64,000 bases of DNA, taken from Sequoia sempervirens (taxonomy: Eukaryota > Streptophyta > Pinopsida > Cupressales > Cupressaceae). The DNA lies in NCBI GenBank assembly GCA_007258455.2, contig VDFB02373365.1, forward strand, positions 225,522,194-225,586,193, in the 5' to 3' direction. Both the position numbers and the translations under genes were made by a program. This document shows, one piece after another, positions 11,131 through 24,454 of this stretch. The notes beneath the pieces are model-generated. The model made no database searches, was not told the DNA's origin, and saw only the letters and a list, made by a program, of their open reading frames with translations. Position 1 is the stretch's first letter; each line of letters begins with the position of its first letter.

Positions 11131-12770
11131 ATAAAGGAGATAACACATACCTAAAGTTATACTTGCAAAAATAAGCTTATCGCAAGGGAACATAAATAAG
11201 ATAAAGTAATTAAATAAATGCAAGAAAATAAATATGTAATAGCAATGAGCTCCCAAACTATTGCTTAGATCACTAATATTGCTTTATGTCATTGATTTTA
11301 TAAATAAAATACTTTAACATGTATTCGATAGTTGCTTTACAAATACAAATCTTATTTACTTTATGATCATTTGCTAAGAATTTTTGTTTGTATCAAGTAC
11401 ATGGATAATTAGTCTTTTTTTTCGTTGTGTTGGTCATTTTCTATGTGACCTTTGCATATCTTTTGAATAATATTGAGTCACTAATTTTATAGGAACAAAT
11501 CTTTATCAAGTTGTTTAAATATTAAGCAATCTCTCTAACTTGAACCCACGTCCACTTCACTATTTTACCTTTTTTTTCTTTTAACAAATACAAAGTTAAG
11601 AATGTGAAATTGCCATCTTTTTAAATTTTCCTCATGATATTTATTGTACAAATGATAAACCTAAACATTCAACAATCTTTAATAAATTAACATCTACATC
11701 ACCATCATACATTTTTCTTTCACATAAGTACAAAATTTTAAAGATAAAATTACAATCATAATTTTTTACATAATCCAAATGGTGAACTTAATCCAAAGTT
11801 AAACATATTATTGCTTACTCTGCATGAGATACATACAATGCACAAACAATTTAAAAAGTAAAAGTAAAAGTGTAGTCCTTTCATAGATGCCCCTTTAGAT
11901 TAAGGTTGTCATGAGAGCTCCGCATATAAAGACATGAGAAATACTCAAGATAAAATAGGAGAGCCCTTTGGATGACATAAAAAAGATAGAAAAAAAGATA
12001 AAAGGTATATCTCGAGGGTCCACCACCCATTTTAAGGATGACTAATGAACTATTAATAAATTGCAATAGAACACCATCTATGTTGAGTTTAAGTCCACAT
12101 ATTGTAACTATAATATCCTATGCTCAAGTCAAAAAATTTAGATAATGGTGCATATTTTTATTGTACTTATATTGAAATAATTATGTGTAATAAAAGTAAG
12201 TTAAGTAGATATGATATTTTATTAGTACCTCAATTTTATTATTACATTTAATAAGTGGTAAATTATTGTGACATTTCATCAAATGTGTTTTTATTTTTTA
12301 AGTGTGATGAGTTTATATTGAGAGAAATAAGTGATAAAGTACTGGATGAGTTGTAAAATATAAATAATATTTAAAAATTAGTTTGTCACGTTATTTTATT
12401 AATATTTTAGATTTGACTCATTAAAAAGTGATTAAGTATGGTATTTAGAGAAATGTAAAACATTCTTTTTTGAAAATATATACCATTTGAAATTATCTAT
12501 CATATTATTTAAATAATATGTGAGTTGTAAATCTTCACTAACCAATCAAAAAATTGTAATAAAATAATTAATTTTGTACATAAATAATTCAATATCAAAA
12601 TAATGACAAGTTGATGTATAATTTAGAAAAACTGGCTCATATAACTTCAATGTGTCATATTATCATATTAACATTTGAACTTTACCATAACCTATCTATC
12701 TTCTTCAAAAATACATGTTTATTATGAAATAATAATTCTTAGATATTAAATAAGTTTTAAAAGTTGATTT
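11131..12770. other. AT-rich non-coding stretch
   Basis: Long AT-rich sequence with no ORF that resembles a protein, no repeat I can pair elsewhere in the window and no LTR termini. Confidence 0.5.
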
Positions 12771-13018
12771 TCCATTTTCTTGATTAATAGGAGAAAACAG
12801 GTTTTGAAGGGACCCGAAACCCTTTACATCAAATATAAAATGATGCTCCAAAAAATAATCAAAAGTCTACTAGCAACAACCCAATAGCCAAAAAACCTAC
12901 CACTACGGGTGCCAAACTATAATAATACAATCAACAACCAGCGACACCCACTAGTAAAACAACAACAAAACAATGAACATAAGAAAAACACCAAATAAAA
13001 ATAGAAAGAAATAGAAAA
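12771..13018 (-). other. Possible LINE-type 3' tail region
   Basis: On the minus strand this follows the orphan ORF. It contains GGGTTTCGGGTCCCTTC next to AAAACC and then 'ttaatcaagaaaa', which resembles the GC-containing 3' untranslated end of plant L1 LINEs. A clean poly(A) tail or target duplication is not visible, so the assignment is tentative. Confidence 0.3.
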
Positions 13019-14793
13019 CTAGTTAAGGCCACTTAGAGTTTTGGGCACCTCAATCTGCTGGTTTTTATGTTTTTCAACCATATCCAACAGTTTCTTCTTC
13101 TCAACGTCGAACACTTTCTTCCAATCAACCGATCCTCTACCAATAGGAACCTTGTCATCATCCTTCACAATTTTCTTACCCTTACCCTTAGTCAAATGCT
13201 CTTTCTCCATGATCTCCGAAAAGAAAACCTAATCTTCTCAGAGCTACCCAATATTTTTAAAAAGAATTTCCAAGGCTTCTACACTATTCTTAACTGAGGT
13301 ATGGCTAACCTACAACAATTTTTTGATGTCCCCGTTAATACCAGCAACCTTGGCCTCAAGGGCAACCTTGGCCTCAAGGGCCTACATTCTATCCTCACAC
13401 AAAGCCTTGAAATCATTAAAAAAACCTTCTACTTCTACCATTCTATTAGTGAGGATGTCAGACATAGAGGCCTTTGGAACATTCTCCAAATTCATCTTTA
13501 AGCCTCTTATCTTAATATTAATTTTATTGAATTCTTGCAGAGTCCATTTGGATAGTTTGAAGGTGCCCATAGCCCCAACCCTCGCCATGTCCACTAGGCC
13601 AAACATAGAATTGTCATCCTTGTCCAACTACAAAAAATCCTCTAAGAGAAGATCAATCTTCAAGGGCAGATTAACAAGTTTTTCTTTTCCTCCTCCTCCA
13701 CATTCAAATCCTCAACCTCCTTCATAAGGGACACCTTTGGCATGTCATGAACTGGAGAATCCTCCACCATCATCATTTTATTTGCAGGTTCCTTACCTTC
13801 CTCAATCTCCTTAGGGTCTATGGCCATAACAATAGAAGCCTTCTTCAAATTGGCCAATCTCTTCAACAATCTTCTTGGTTTCTCAACCGACCCAACATTC
13901 ACTTGCACCCCAACCTCAAGAGCCCCTCTAACAACACCTTGCGGCCTTAGGAGAGGACCCATCTGAACCAACCTCTATGTCATCACTCCCAGAAGAGGCT
14001 AGCCTATTAGGTTCCCTATTACTCTTAGAACCCACCACCTTTTCTTGGAATTTGAAGGCACAATCGCAAGGAAAGCATCTTCCTCATCCTTGTCCCATTC
14101 CTCCTCCTCCAACGAGGATTTTGAATTTGACGACCTTGATAAAGCACTAAAAACCTCTTCCTTTCCTTTGATGGCCTGAGTTGGGGTTAGAGATTGGACA
14201 TGCTCCTTATTAAGCAAAATAATCCCTTGACGGAGGACAAGGGCCCTCCTATTCTTTAGATGAGCATACACTGAGGATTCCAAAGAAGATAAAAGGAAAA
14301 AAGGAAAAGAAATAAACAAACTATGCTTGAAGTGATTCAGAAGAGTGAAGTGGTGACCAAGCAAAGCCTTAAATCTCCCTTCCAACATCACTCAGTGCAT
14401 CATCACCTATGCAACCCTAGCCCAAATTTTCTTGAGGGAGGTTCTATCATAGGCCCAATCCTCCAATTTGACCAAATTCTTCCACTTGTCATCCTTAAAA
14501 AATTGGGCAATTGCATCTTCATTACTCTTTTTATCTTTGAAAAATTTCCTTCCCATAGTCTGCATGCTAGTAATGGTGGCAATAAGGTCTTCATTCACCT
14601 CCACCTCCATCCCTTTCAACACCAACTTGCGATTATGCCAAAGCAAGACAAACTTGGCCAAGGCATTAAGATCATGACCATGCAGTCTCTCCAAAAATGG
14701 AGTGAGGTTGCCATGACGAAGGATGTTCTAGAGCTTCTTCCTTCGAATATCACCACATGAATGAGGCTCAACTCTACTTCTATTACTACCCAT
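13019..14793 (-). pseudogene. Orphan retroelement-type ORF (gag-like N-terminus, acidic/basic middle), broken
   Basis: The minus strand opens with ATG at 14793-14791 (MGSNRSR...) and stays in one frame to about 13,660 with several stops (near 14,730, 14,407-14,409 and 13,999-14,001), then shifts frame until 13,019. The N-terminal part (FLERLHGHDLNALAKF, LVLKGMEVEVNEDLIATIT, GRKFF, KLEDWAYDRTSLKKIW) has the feel of the N-terminal domain of plant retrotransposon ORF1 proteins. It is similar in style to the ORFs at 34,890 and 49,560 but too diverged to align by eye. The middle is Ser/Glu/Lys-rich and the C-terminal part looks coiled-coil. No RT or zinc knuckle is seen. It lies just downstream of the LINE RNase H remnant on the same strand. 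Function unknown. Confidence 0.5.
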
Positions 14794-14917
14794 GCTAGCC
14801 CAAACAAAACACACAAAACCCTGGTGAAAGCTATCCAAGAAAAAGTGCATAGCCCATAAAACACCCAGAAAGCATGCCAAATGGGAATAAGCACAAGGCC
14901 ATAAAATTCATAACAAC

Positions 14918-15165
14918 TTATCTGACTCCATAATTTCTTAAAATGTTTCTAGCATCCTTGGGACTTATCGATCCTTCCTCCCACGAGTGAAATTCACTAA
15001 GGCTAATAGCCAAATTGGCAAAAACAAAAGCAAGAGAGTTTCCTTCCTGATAAACGTGAGAGACGTGAGTCTCATCACAAGATTGCAACATCATTACTAT
15101 ATCCTTTATTAGCTGATCCACATTCCAACTCAGGGGATGAGTACCGCACAAATAGCTTATGATAT
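14918..15165 (-). pseudogene. LINE RNase H (RVT_3-like) C-terminal fragment
   Basis: Reading from the gap toward lower coordinates, the minus strand gives SYLCGTHPLSW, then IKDIVMMLQSC, then VSHVYQEGNSLAFVFANLAIS and a stop near 14,918. The pattern 'W.i..li.Di..ll......SHVyREGNs.AD.LAnlai' is the C-terminal half of the RNase H domain that ends ORF2 of plant LINEs. The usual Asp after 'GNS.A' is Phe here. The upstream reverse transcriptase would lie inside or beyond the sequence gap. Confident as a LINE RNase H relative; the copy is dead or truncated. Confidence 0.7.
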
Positions 15166-15265
15166 NNNNNNNNNNNNNNNNNNNNNNNNNNNNNNNNNNN
15201 NNNNNNNNNNNNNNNNNNNNNNNNNNNNNNNNNNNNNNNNNNNNNNNNNNNNNNNNNNNNNNNNN
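15166..15265. other. Assembly gap, 100 N
   Basis: Exactly 100 ambiguous bases, the usual placeholder for a gap of unknown length. The LINE ORF2 upstream of the RNase H fragment is probably lost or collapsed here. Confidence 0.97.
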
Positions 15266-18200
15266 TTGAAGGGTTCCCAAGGGACCCCTTTGAAAGTCTT
15301 TTAATTTGTTGACTATCTGCTTGTTTTCCTATGTGGCTACTTTATTTTCTGACATGTTTTATCTATAGATTAACATGATGCTTTGTAGGTGTTCCTATGA
15401 AGCTGCTTTCTAGTTTGACTATGCGGAGTCCCCTTACATTGTGATGCAATACAAACTATCAACAACCATCATTCATTAGGGGAACTTATGTCCCAAACAT
15501 AATTGGAGAAGATCAAATTAAACAAGAAACTTGATTCACTAATCTTTTCATCAAATTCACTTAACCACTCAACAATTTCTTTAGCCATTCACGAGTATTT
15601 TAGTCATCAAAATTAGTAAACCACATCATAGTACACATCTTTATCAGATTCAAATGCTTCTTATTCATCATCAAAAAAATTGTTCCAAGAAAATAACACC
15701 ATTAGACTTCACTATCCAACCAAACCATACACTAGTCATCACATTTCCATCTATCCCAATAAGAGAAAAAGGTATTATTTATCCACTATTACTTATAAAC
15801 CTTTATCTGACCCTGAACCATTTTTATCAACATCATATTGAAGTGAATCAAAGCAAAAAATTAGATTAATGTACTATGAACCAATCCATTCCTTCAATAT
15901 GCACCAAATTACACTTCATACAAACAAGATGGCTTCAAGACACCAAACCACTAAACCAAGGTTCCAAGCTCTTACCAAAATTTGACACACATTTTTCATG
16001 CTTATTTTGATAAGAACAAGCCAATTAAACTCATAGAAAACACTGTCATCTTCAGATTGTTGTCCTTCACAACCAAACTCCCTATCTCCTTGTAGCACTT
16101 ATTTTAGGACTATCAGACCAAATATTCTAACATATGCCACATCTTAGAACTTGTGACTTTAAATACACATTTATGTGTTCTAAAACATATTTGAAAATCA
16201 ACATAGGTTGTTTAAGGAAAAATCCCTCAAAAGTGACTGTACCGTGCCACAATTAGGTCTCATTAGGTCTCCACAAGTTAGGGCTTATTGGATATATCAA
16301 TTCCACCATTAGTTTCTCCTAAAAAATGCTTGAAACACATCAATATTGATTTTTTAAAGCTTAAAAGTTCCTTAGAATTCCACTTCCATGAAGGATTAAT
16401 CAAACCCTAGGTGCAATTCTTTACAACTGTTAGGAAAACCTTTGTTCATAGGCTAAGACAGTCATAAAAATTTAGTTATTCATGCATAATCCTTCTTATT
16501 TGGTCTAAAACTTAAAGAAAATGAATTTATACACCATAATGGAACACCACACCAAGATTCAGGAGTTTTCACTAAGTAGAATGAAAGAAATACAAATTAT
16601 TTCCTTCTTATTTGGTTGCCCTAGACAAGGGTTTCAACAGATTTTAGGAAAAACATTATAACCAACTCAAAAAAACATGAAATTACATGAAACAAAAAGG
16701 AAAATGGAGGGGGATCAATGGAAAATCAATTATAGTCATTCACTAGGGCTTCCACACTTGTACAAATCCGTACATAAGTCTGAGACAACTATTTTACACT
16801 GAATTCTGAGAAAATTCTGACTTTATTCATGATTTTTCCATTTCTCCATTCCAATACTTTCCTATACAACCTCCCCCTATTTTGCAATGAATAACCATGC
16901 CTTTTTAAAGGATTTTCACATTCTTCCATCGAATAAAACTACCTATAACTGCCAATGACCTTTGGTATTCCTTGTTTTTTTTTGTTTTACCTTTTTTACA
17001 ATTTTGGCAATAAATAACAATATTTTTTGCACCAAAGAAAAATATTTTAACTTTACCACCTAGAGACCTAGTAGGGACTTACATACATTTGAAATAACCT
17101 TTGCATGACCTTTTACATGAATTTACAAATAAACATTCAATTTTGACAAATTTTCCTATGAGAGACAACTAGTGAACTAGGTGCTCCTACACCACATTGG
17201 GCTTCCTTCATGAGAGAGTACTTGGGGGTTACCTTCTTACAAGTTTGTGGGAATGTAAGATGCTTACATCCTGTGGGATTTTTCATCATTGGTCTGAGGT
17301 CATTTGGTGTACTTTGTGCAACTTCATAGTTTTGCAAGGCTATTGAGTCCTTTTGTTCTAAACTCTTCAGGAGAGAGTACCTACGAAGTCTTTTTCCTGC
17401 CCTACACTTTCAAGTTTGCTAGATCATGGTATTCTTCCTCAATGGTTCAGGTATACATTTCTAACTCTTTGATCTACTTTACTAAACACTCATTGAAATT
17501 TGTGCTCGCTAAAGTGGGGGAAACATGTATAAGAGTGAATTTGCACCACTTAAGAAAATTCCCCTTTCACATACCCTCACCTTAGAAAATCAAATCTAAA
17601 GGAAAAATTCCACATCATCCACCTGCCTTCCATCCACTTGGAATTTTTCTTGTTTTCGATGAGGGAATATTTTTTGGGGATGAATGCGTGGTGCATAGAC
17701 TTCTACGTGACACATTGTCATCCTTGATGGATTCCTCTGCCTGAACTTGGCAAAGGAATTACACACTCTATTGGGGTTGAACTGTGACGTCCCTCTTCAA
17801 CTAACCGACCCAAAAATGGTAGATTCTACTCATCCCACCTTCAAAAACATTCTTGATTAATTCATTTTATCCTATACACATTCACTTGATCTTTCTTTCA
17901 CATTCTCTTAGAAATTCATTCACTTCTCCACACTCTCAAACAACATTCTAGCACTCCATTTTTTAGCATTGCAACATCATTTACCCTCCATCAACTCCAC
18001 ATTGCAAGTGTGAGGCAGCCATACAAGTTGTGGGCTTGGAGTCTTGTGAGACCTCCCTTCATCATCGTTGGGTTGTGGTGACTTTGCCAAGTCCATACCT
18101 TACATTCTCCCTCCATTGGCTAGTGAGATTTTGGGTGGAGGTGGTAATGCTTCACTCCTATCCTTTGTGATTTGATAGAGTAGCATAGTATAGTTTTGTA

Positions 18201-19560
18201 GTGTTCATTGCAATTTTTCTTTCTACTTTATTTATCACATATTCTACTCTGTTGCTTTTTGGTTGTCCATGAAGGTGGAAACACCAAAACAGGGGTTTGA
18301 CTAAGGTAGGCCCCTATACAGCCCCAACAATTTTCCCCTTCTTTTTTATGTGTAGGTGGACGTACACATGGAGCTAGCTAGAAAATCAATACTTTTGTGA
18401 AATTATCTTTATCACTCTAGCTTTTATCTACTTGCTTTATCATCTATGTCTTTATTTTAAGTACTTTCTCATTTTGTCCTTCTTGTAAAAATCAACTAGC
18501 TAGGCTATCAGTAATTTTTTAGGTAGTCTTTATTGTACTTCATGTTTTCTAGCCATACAAACAATAGCATGCCAGAGAGATGCTAGCGTATAGATAGATG
18601 CCAATGCATTGTGCTATCATCCCAGAACTGTGCTATCATCCTCAGACAAAGAGTTGTCCAAGGTACACTACCGACTCCAAAAACCAACTCTCCTAGCCTA
18701 AACCTAAAGTTTGGGTCTGTAGAGCGACAAAAGTACTACATAGTGCTCTTAATTTTTGATCCTCACACTAAGAAATCCTTTAGAGTGAGGTAAATTAGGG
18801 AAGCCATCCACTCTTGGCTCTCCGTGACCTGAGGCCTTGACATGGTTGGTCCCCCTCTCTTACAGTTAGCTAGGGTACATAGAACTTTAAGACCTTGTGA
18901 ATCATTAAGTAATAATTTCCTAAGGTTGTATATAAGAGGGAAAACTTTAACAAAAATTTTATGTACTCAAGAATAGTTGGAGTCCAGCCAAGTCTTGGTC
19001 TATTTTTTGGAGTTTACCTTCATGAACATAAGCCAAGGAGTTATCAAATCCAAGGAATTCATGAAGAGATTATGGGCCAAAGGTCATTAGTAAGGTAGGA
19101 GTGAGATTTAAAGATAATTATGTTTTAATTGTTCCTTAAGTAAAAGAGTTAACAAAATTAGGCTCAACACTAGATATTCAAAGAATGAGAAGCCATAAGT
19201 TGATATTTTATTCTCACAAGAGTGTTGGACATAGAACACTAGGTCCTGACACTCATAAATAAAATACAAGTTTCAAGAAACATAAATTTTCTTAGGAAGT
19301 AGAAGATAGAGGAAAATGGAAGAAAGTGATGACAAGAAAAATATAATTATTATATGTTAGAATAGGTGTTTTAGGTTTTAGGTTTTTGTAATAACATAAG
19401 TGAACAAGAATTTTAATGCTTTATTTTTTAAGCTAACATAAAATATTTGCAGATGTAATTAATATATTCAAATAATCTAATTCCTTAAATAATTAAATCA
19501 AATCTAATAACATATGTGATTAAATTAGAAGATCTAAAAATGTAAGCTAAGTCGGGTTCA
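15266..19560. other. Long non-coding stretch, no recognisable gene
   Basis: Only short shadow ORFs are present. A segment at 17,783-18,329 starts TGTGACGTCC and ends CCAACA, which would suit an LTR, but it lacks a target duplication, a primer site and a partner. Nothing else can be supported. Confidence 0.45.
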
Positions 19561-19564
19561 CCAA

Positions 19565-20000
19565 AATGTAAGATAGGTGAAAGGGAAGATCTAGGCCAAA
19601 TTCCTAACCTAAATCAATCCTTTTACACCTCAAACATTCAGGAGACAAAATTAACCAAGAGATATTGTTTGGCTATTATCCTCAAGGGATAGCTTAAAAA
19701 GCTAGTTAGGATTTTGGTCCCTTTTTGTTGTGAGGGTAAATGATTGATATAATGATGTTATGAACTAGGTGAATAGGGATCAAATTGACTAAGTGCAACA
19801 AAATTTGGAAATTATAAAATAGGAAGTCAAAAATAGAATGTAAATATAGATATACGATATAGAGAAGAACCTATCATTGAATTCTAGAGTAAAATTGGTA
19901 GGATAGGGGCATCGAGTGCCCTAGTCCTAAAGTGAAAAAATTTAGGGTTTCAAATATTGTACAATTGTAAGAGTGTTTGAAGGTTCTTTCCTATATAAAT
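19565..20000. repeat. Second copy of the 1.1-2.4 kb dispersed repeat
   Basis: Starts with a TTCACCAAAATGTAAG motif like that at 1147 and, about 300 bp on, carries 'gaacctatcattgaatt' followed by GTGCCCTAG, matching the order at 1450-1510. The palindrome is degraded here. The relationship is judged by eye. Confidence 0.35.
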
Positions 20001-20689
20001 AAGGTTTTGAAGTTCGATAATGTTTGAATAATTATCATTCCCTAATTTGTTTAATGAGCCCTTGAAGACATGAGTTAGGATTTTGATCCTTAAAAGGAGT
20101 TGATGGGTCAAATCCACTTAACACATCAACAACCTATAAACCTACAATAGGAATATAGGGAAAAGGGTTGTACCATACAATGGTTTTCCTTCATCAAACC
20201 CCACATTAGTGTTCCCACCTCCACAAGAACTATGATGATAGATGATAAAGGGAATTTTCTCTCAAGGGAGAAAAGGAAAAGCAATAAGTGATAAATCATA
20301 ATGAAACACAATGTTAGCTTACCACTCACCCTTATTAGACTGATGTAGGTGTACCAATCTCACACAACAAAGATGAATATGTATCATTAATATCTTGCAA
20401 GTGTAAGTTAATATGATAATAATAAACATAAATAAGAAATATCTTGCAATGCTTAAACATGAATTTGTTAATGAGTTGTCTAGAGTGTAATTGACTTGAT
20501 TTATGCTATTGGTCTTTTGCTTTTTCTTCTTATGATTGTGCATTAATTGTCTTCGGTTTTAAAATTTATTAGGGGTTGAATAGGATGGAATAATTTGTAT
20601 ATGTATTACTCTAAACATATTTCAAATTAACCATTTCAAGAAATAAAAATGCACAAAAATATATCATAATCATATCTTAGGTTGGTATG
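20001..20689. other. AT-rich non-coding stretch
   Basis: No protein-like ORF, repeat partner or structural RNA is apparent. Confidence 0.45.
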
Positions 20690-21600
20690 GCTAGATATAT
20701 AGATGGGTCCTAATAAATGTATATCCATGAGAAAAATATTCCATTAAAAATTACTAATAAGGATAAAATCCCATGTGAATATAACATTTCTCAAAATACA
20801 TCAAAATAGAGACCATATAAACCCTTTAATGTATAGTCCTTGTATTGATAATAGATGCTCAATATTGAATATTAAGCTAATCAATCATTGTTGAACATTT
20901 GTTTTCTTGGGAAGAAACAATTTTTTAGCACATAATTACCTTAAAATATGAAAGTGCTATAATACCATACCATATTTTTAGTGGGGTAGAACTCAAAAAA
21001 TATAATCAAACAAAAAAATCACACTATTAAAAGTATAATTAAATATTAAATAAATTCATTATGACTAGTATTCCAATATTAATGCAAATATATTTACAAG
21101 GATGCTATTATGATATCAAGAGGAATGTATATAAAGAATGCACCACCAAGATATGTCAATATAAAAATAATGAGATAACAAGAGATTTAGTCACATTTTT
21201 AGTACATATCTACCAAGACAAGTACAAGTCACATGTATAACCTACCTAAATAGATACCTACTTAAGAAAGCTTATCCTATAATATATGTAAACATCAACA
21301 TACCCCATATACATAACTATGGTAGGTATAGATATATGAATGAATGGGTCTTGAAAAATGTATAACCATCTTAGATACCCATGTAAAAATTATCCTCTCT
21401 TAAATTATTAAGACTATTAAAACCCTATATAAGAAAAAACTCCTTTAAAATATTTTCAAAAGAGGGGCCTTGTATCTCCCTTAATAGTACAATCTCCTAA
21501 ATCAATGGTAGATTCTCAACAATAAATCATAAAGATGATGTAGGATTACCAAACAAAATTTCTCCTATTGGGAAGAAAAAACTTAGCAATGAGTGCCAAT
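20690..21600. repeat. Diverged direct duplication about 640 bp apart
   Basis: 20,690-20,940 and about 21,320-21,600 share, in order, 'ggtatagatatat', GGGTC.T.A.AAATGTATA.CCAT, 'cccatgt.aa', 'ataaaccct/aaaaccctat', 'ttaat.gta.a.tc.t', 'tagatgctcaat/tagattctcaac' and 'ttgggaagaaa.aa'. Heavy divergence suggests an old duplication or two copies of an unidentified element. Confidence 0.4.
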
Positions 21601-21990
21601 GGTCTTTTCACTCCTAAAATGAATACAAGGGAAGAAAAATTAAAATATAAACCTTTATATGTTACACATTATTACCATGTCAAGGTTGAAATATTTTATG
21701 ATCAAATCACGAGTACTATTCCATCTAAAAATGGTAACAATATAAAACCATGTGGAAATTAATGAGTATAGGTGGAAACGATGTAGATGGTCTTCCTAGA
21801 AATTTCTCAAGACTCTCAAAGCCAATAATATTTTTTGACAAATATTAAAAAATGAAATCAAGTAACATATAACGGATTGACATAGATGTGATTCCATTCT
21901 AAGTTAGAGATATAAACCAATGATGACCTAATAATTTATAGAAGGTGCCAATAGTGATGATTGAACTGTATTGTCATGCTTAGGACCTAC

Positions 21991-22275
21991 TCAATATAAA
22001 TCTATCTCTCCATAAAAATACATAAATAATGTCCAAGTAGTAAAAGGGCACTCAAACAAAAGAGGGTGATATGCAGGAGCACCAAGATGAAAATGAGGTG
22101 TAGGTTGAGCAGATGGAGGAGTAAATCTACATAATTTTTTTCTTTGAATTTTGCGACTATTAGATAGTAGCTTTAGGGCTTGCATATTTTGCATATTGGT
22201 GTTTGAAAATATTTCACAAGGGTATTTGAAACTAGGGACATCATGGTAGAATACAGGTGCTTCAAAGTGAGGCAT
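21991..22275 (-). CDS. Unrecognised 94-codon ORF, possible gene fragment
   Basis: This ORF has less biased composition than its AT-rich surroundings and a protein-like middle (a basic run around RKIQRKKLCRF, then Pro/His-rich TPPSAQPTPHFH). I do not recognise the family. There is no visible promoter, partner exon or transposon terminus. It could be a captured host exon fragment or a chance ORF, and nothing decides between them. Confidence 0.2.
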   Translation of the reverse strand: MPHFEAPVFYHDVPSFKYPCEIFSNTNMQNMQALKLLSNSRKIQRKKLCRFTPPSAQPTPHFHLGAPAYHPLLFECPFTTWTLFMYFYGEIDLY

Positions 22276-23164
22276 TTCGTAGATTGTAAAAGAAGTGAGA
22301 TATTTGGCTATTAAGAGCCTCTGATACTGATAAATTTTGTTCTATAAGACCTATATTTATTTATTATTAATATATGGGCTATATGCTCTTTACCTAAAAA
22401 AAAGTAAAAGGGCACTCAAAGTCCACATATATATTGTATATACTCAAGAATATTAAAAAGAATTATTACAAGGACATGATCCATCTTATTATAATATTTA
22501 TTTATTTCATATATATCGCTTGGCTCAAGAATGAATCCATGAGGATAAGATATTAGAACACACATGTTGTAATGAACCATGAGATTATTCTTCTAGGACT
22601 CATACTTTTCATAATCCATAATGAATGAATATCTTACACAATATTGATAACACATGGAGAAACTATAAATTTTTTCACAATAGAATAATGAAACTTCCCA
22701 ACAAGATATGATAACGAAAACATAAGATTACTTAATTTTACCAAATTTGTAATAGTGGAATTGATCTCAATATATATAGATATCTCAAGAGATCAAACTA
22801 ATAAAATTACAAATGTGGTATGTAATGAGAAAACATTAAGCACTCCACTATGATGTAGGTTAAATGTTCTTGACTTTCAAAAAATGGAATTTAGAAAGGA
22901 GCCTACATGAGACAATGAAAACTTATAAGTTTACAAAATGAAAATCATCTAGCAACACCTTTGGAAAACTATTTTTTTAGAAAATATAGACACCAAAATC
23001 ATGAGCCAACTACACAAATAGAAATCTCTTAAAAAATTACTCAAATAAAAAATTACTCAAAATTATTTCAAAATTAACTAAGAATATAGCTTTCAAAGTT
23101 CAAGTATATAAAAAAAAATGGTGTAAAGGGTTGAATTAGGAAATAAAAATGATGATTCAAACCA
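22276..23164. other. AT-rich non-coding stretch
   Basis: No ORF, repeat or RNA that I can support. Confidence 0.4.
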
Positions 23165-23570
23165 AGGAATGTTCCCATATGATCAATTTCTCTTTTATGA
23201 TTCCAAAATAATTGTTGGATTCTTGAAAACTACCTTTAATCATACAAAACAACTAACCAAAAAAAAAAATTATGACAAGAGTTGTATATGTTTTTTAGGT
23301 CAAATAAGTAGTTTCAAGGTCATGAGGATACATTATGGAAGTGTCATCATCTATTTCGAGGAGCTCCTAGATGGGGCAAGGATTATAGGTGTCATAATGG
23401 TTGCTACCTAACTTAAATGATTGATTTTATGGGTTTAGCCCAATCAATCCAATAAGCTAAAACATGGGGTCATGTCATGTGGTTTCCTATACCTATCATA
23501 ACAATGTTTAAGGTATGAGTACCTTATCTACATATTTTTCTTAAATATACCTCCTACGTATGCAAGTGAC
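23165..23570 (+). repeat. Diverged left part of the 1220-bp unit (family X)
   Basis: It aligns with the tandem unit from its TCTTTCATGATTCC region (about 2657) to 'ttaaatatacctc' (about 3016). Long blocks are shared, such as 'gggtttagcccaa.caatccaataag.taaaacatggggtcatg.catgtg'. The collinear right part resumes at about 30,240, with the chromovirus at 23,701-29,693 inserted between. Confidence 0.8.
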
Positions 23571-23700
23571 TATGTAATAATTATAGTCAATTTGAAATGG
23601 TATGTTACAAACTAAACAAACAATACAAAGGACAATATAATTCTTATAGAATTTTAGGAAAAATTATCAAATTTTAATAATATATATGAGTGATTATAAG

Positions 23701-24357
23701 TGATGGAGGAGCATCCAGTGGTGTAAGGGCAATCTTGCATCACCCAAAAAATGAAATATTTTAATTTCCTGTTACTTGTTTCTTAGATGTTTTTGCATTT
23801 CTGGATACCCCTTTAGCTATTAAAATATTCAAAGCCAAATTTGAGTCCCTTAGAGGCTTCGAATGGCCCCGAAAATTTGTGAAAACCCAAAGTAGTAGGC
23901 CATAGGCCTTACTGTGGACCACATCGTCTTTTCGAGAGCTTTCTAAAAAGGTATTATCATTGAAAATCTTATAGTCAGATTAAGAGTTATGGCTTCAGAA
24001 GTTGGTGCATTTTTAGAAATGTGTTAATTTTCAAATGTGAATTTAAATTTGAATTTCAAATTGTAATTTGGGTGCTAAACTGCCAAAACTCAAATTTGAA
24101 TGTTGTTTTGGCTCCAATTTGGAAAGGAGCTCTATTTATGGGCAAGATTTCTAATTTTTGGTAGCTTTTTGGGGAAAGAGTTTGCATGCTGTGAAAGGGG
24201 AAAATACTGTAATTTTTTTGTAATTTTCTGTAGCTTGCATGTATTGCAGAGCTTGAGGATTTTTTATCCTCTGCATGTAAGAAGTTTCATTATAAATAAT
24301 AATAAATTTTTCTAGTTGTTGCATCATTTTCTGTGTCTCAGGTTTGCTCCCTCGTCA
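23701..24357 (+). repeat. 5' LTR of the chromovirus
   Basis: 657 bp, TGATG...GTCA. It carries CATTATAAATAATAATAAA about 65 bp before its end, which may combine TATA-like and poly(A)-signal roles. Partner of 29,037-29,693. Confidence 0.95.
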
Positions 24358-24359
24358 GG

Positions 24360-24372
24360 TGGTAACAGAGCG
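24360..24372 (+). other. Primer-binding site, tRNA-iMet type
   Basis: TGGTAACAGAGCG two bases after the left LTR. It differs at one position from the canonical plant initiator-Met site TGGTATCAGAGC. Confidence 0.88.
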
Positions 24373-24454
24373 GGTTTTCTTGAGTGTGTGGACAAATCGC
24401 CGATTGTGAGGCAGTTTGCACCAGGACTGTGGTTGTGGGTTCAAGATCTTCAGG

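Noticed and set aside
13041..13950. Several plus-strand ORFs
   Set aside because: They are antisense to the orphan retroelement ORF on the minus strand, which has the more protein-like composition.
17783..18329. Possible LTR starting TGTGACGTCC and ending CCAACA
   Set aside because: No matching 5-bp flanks, no primer site or purine tract, and no second copy in the window. TG/CA termini alone are too common.
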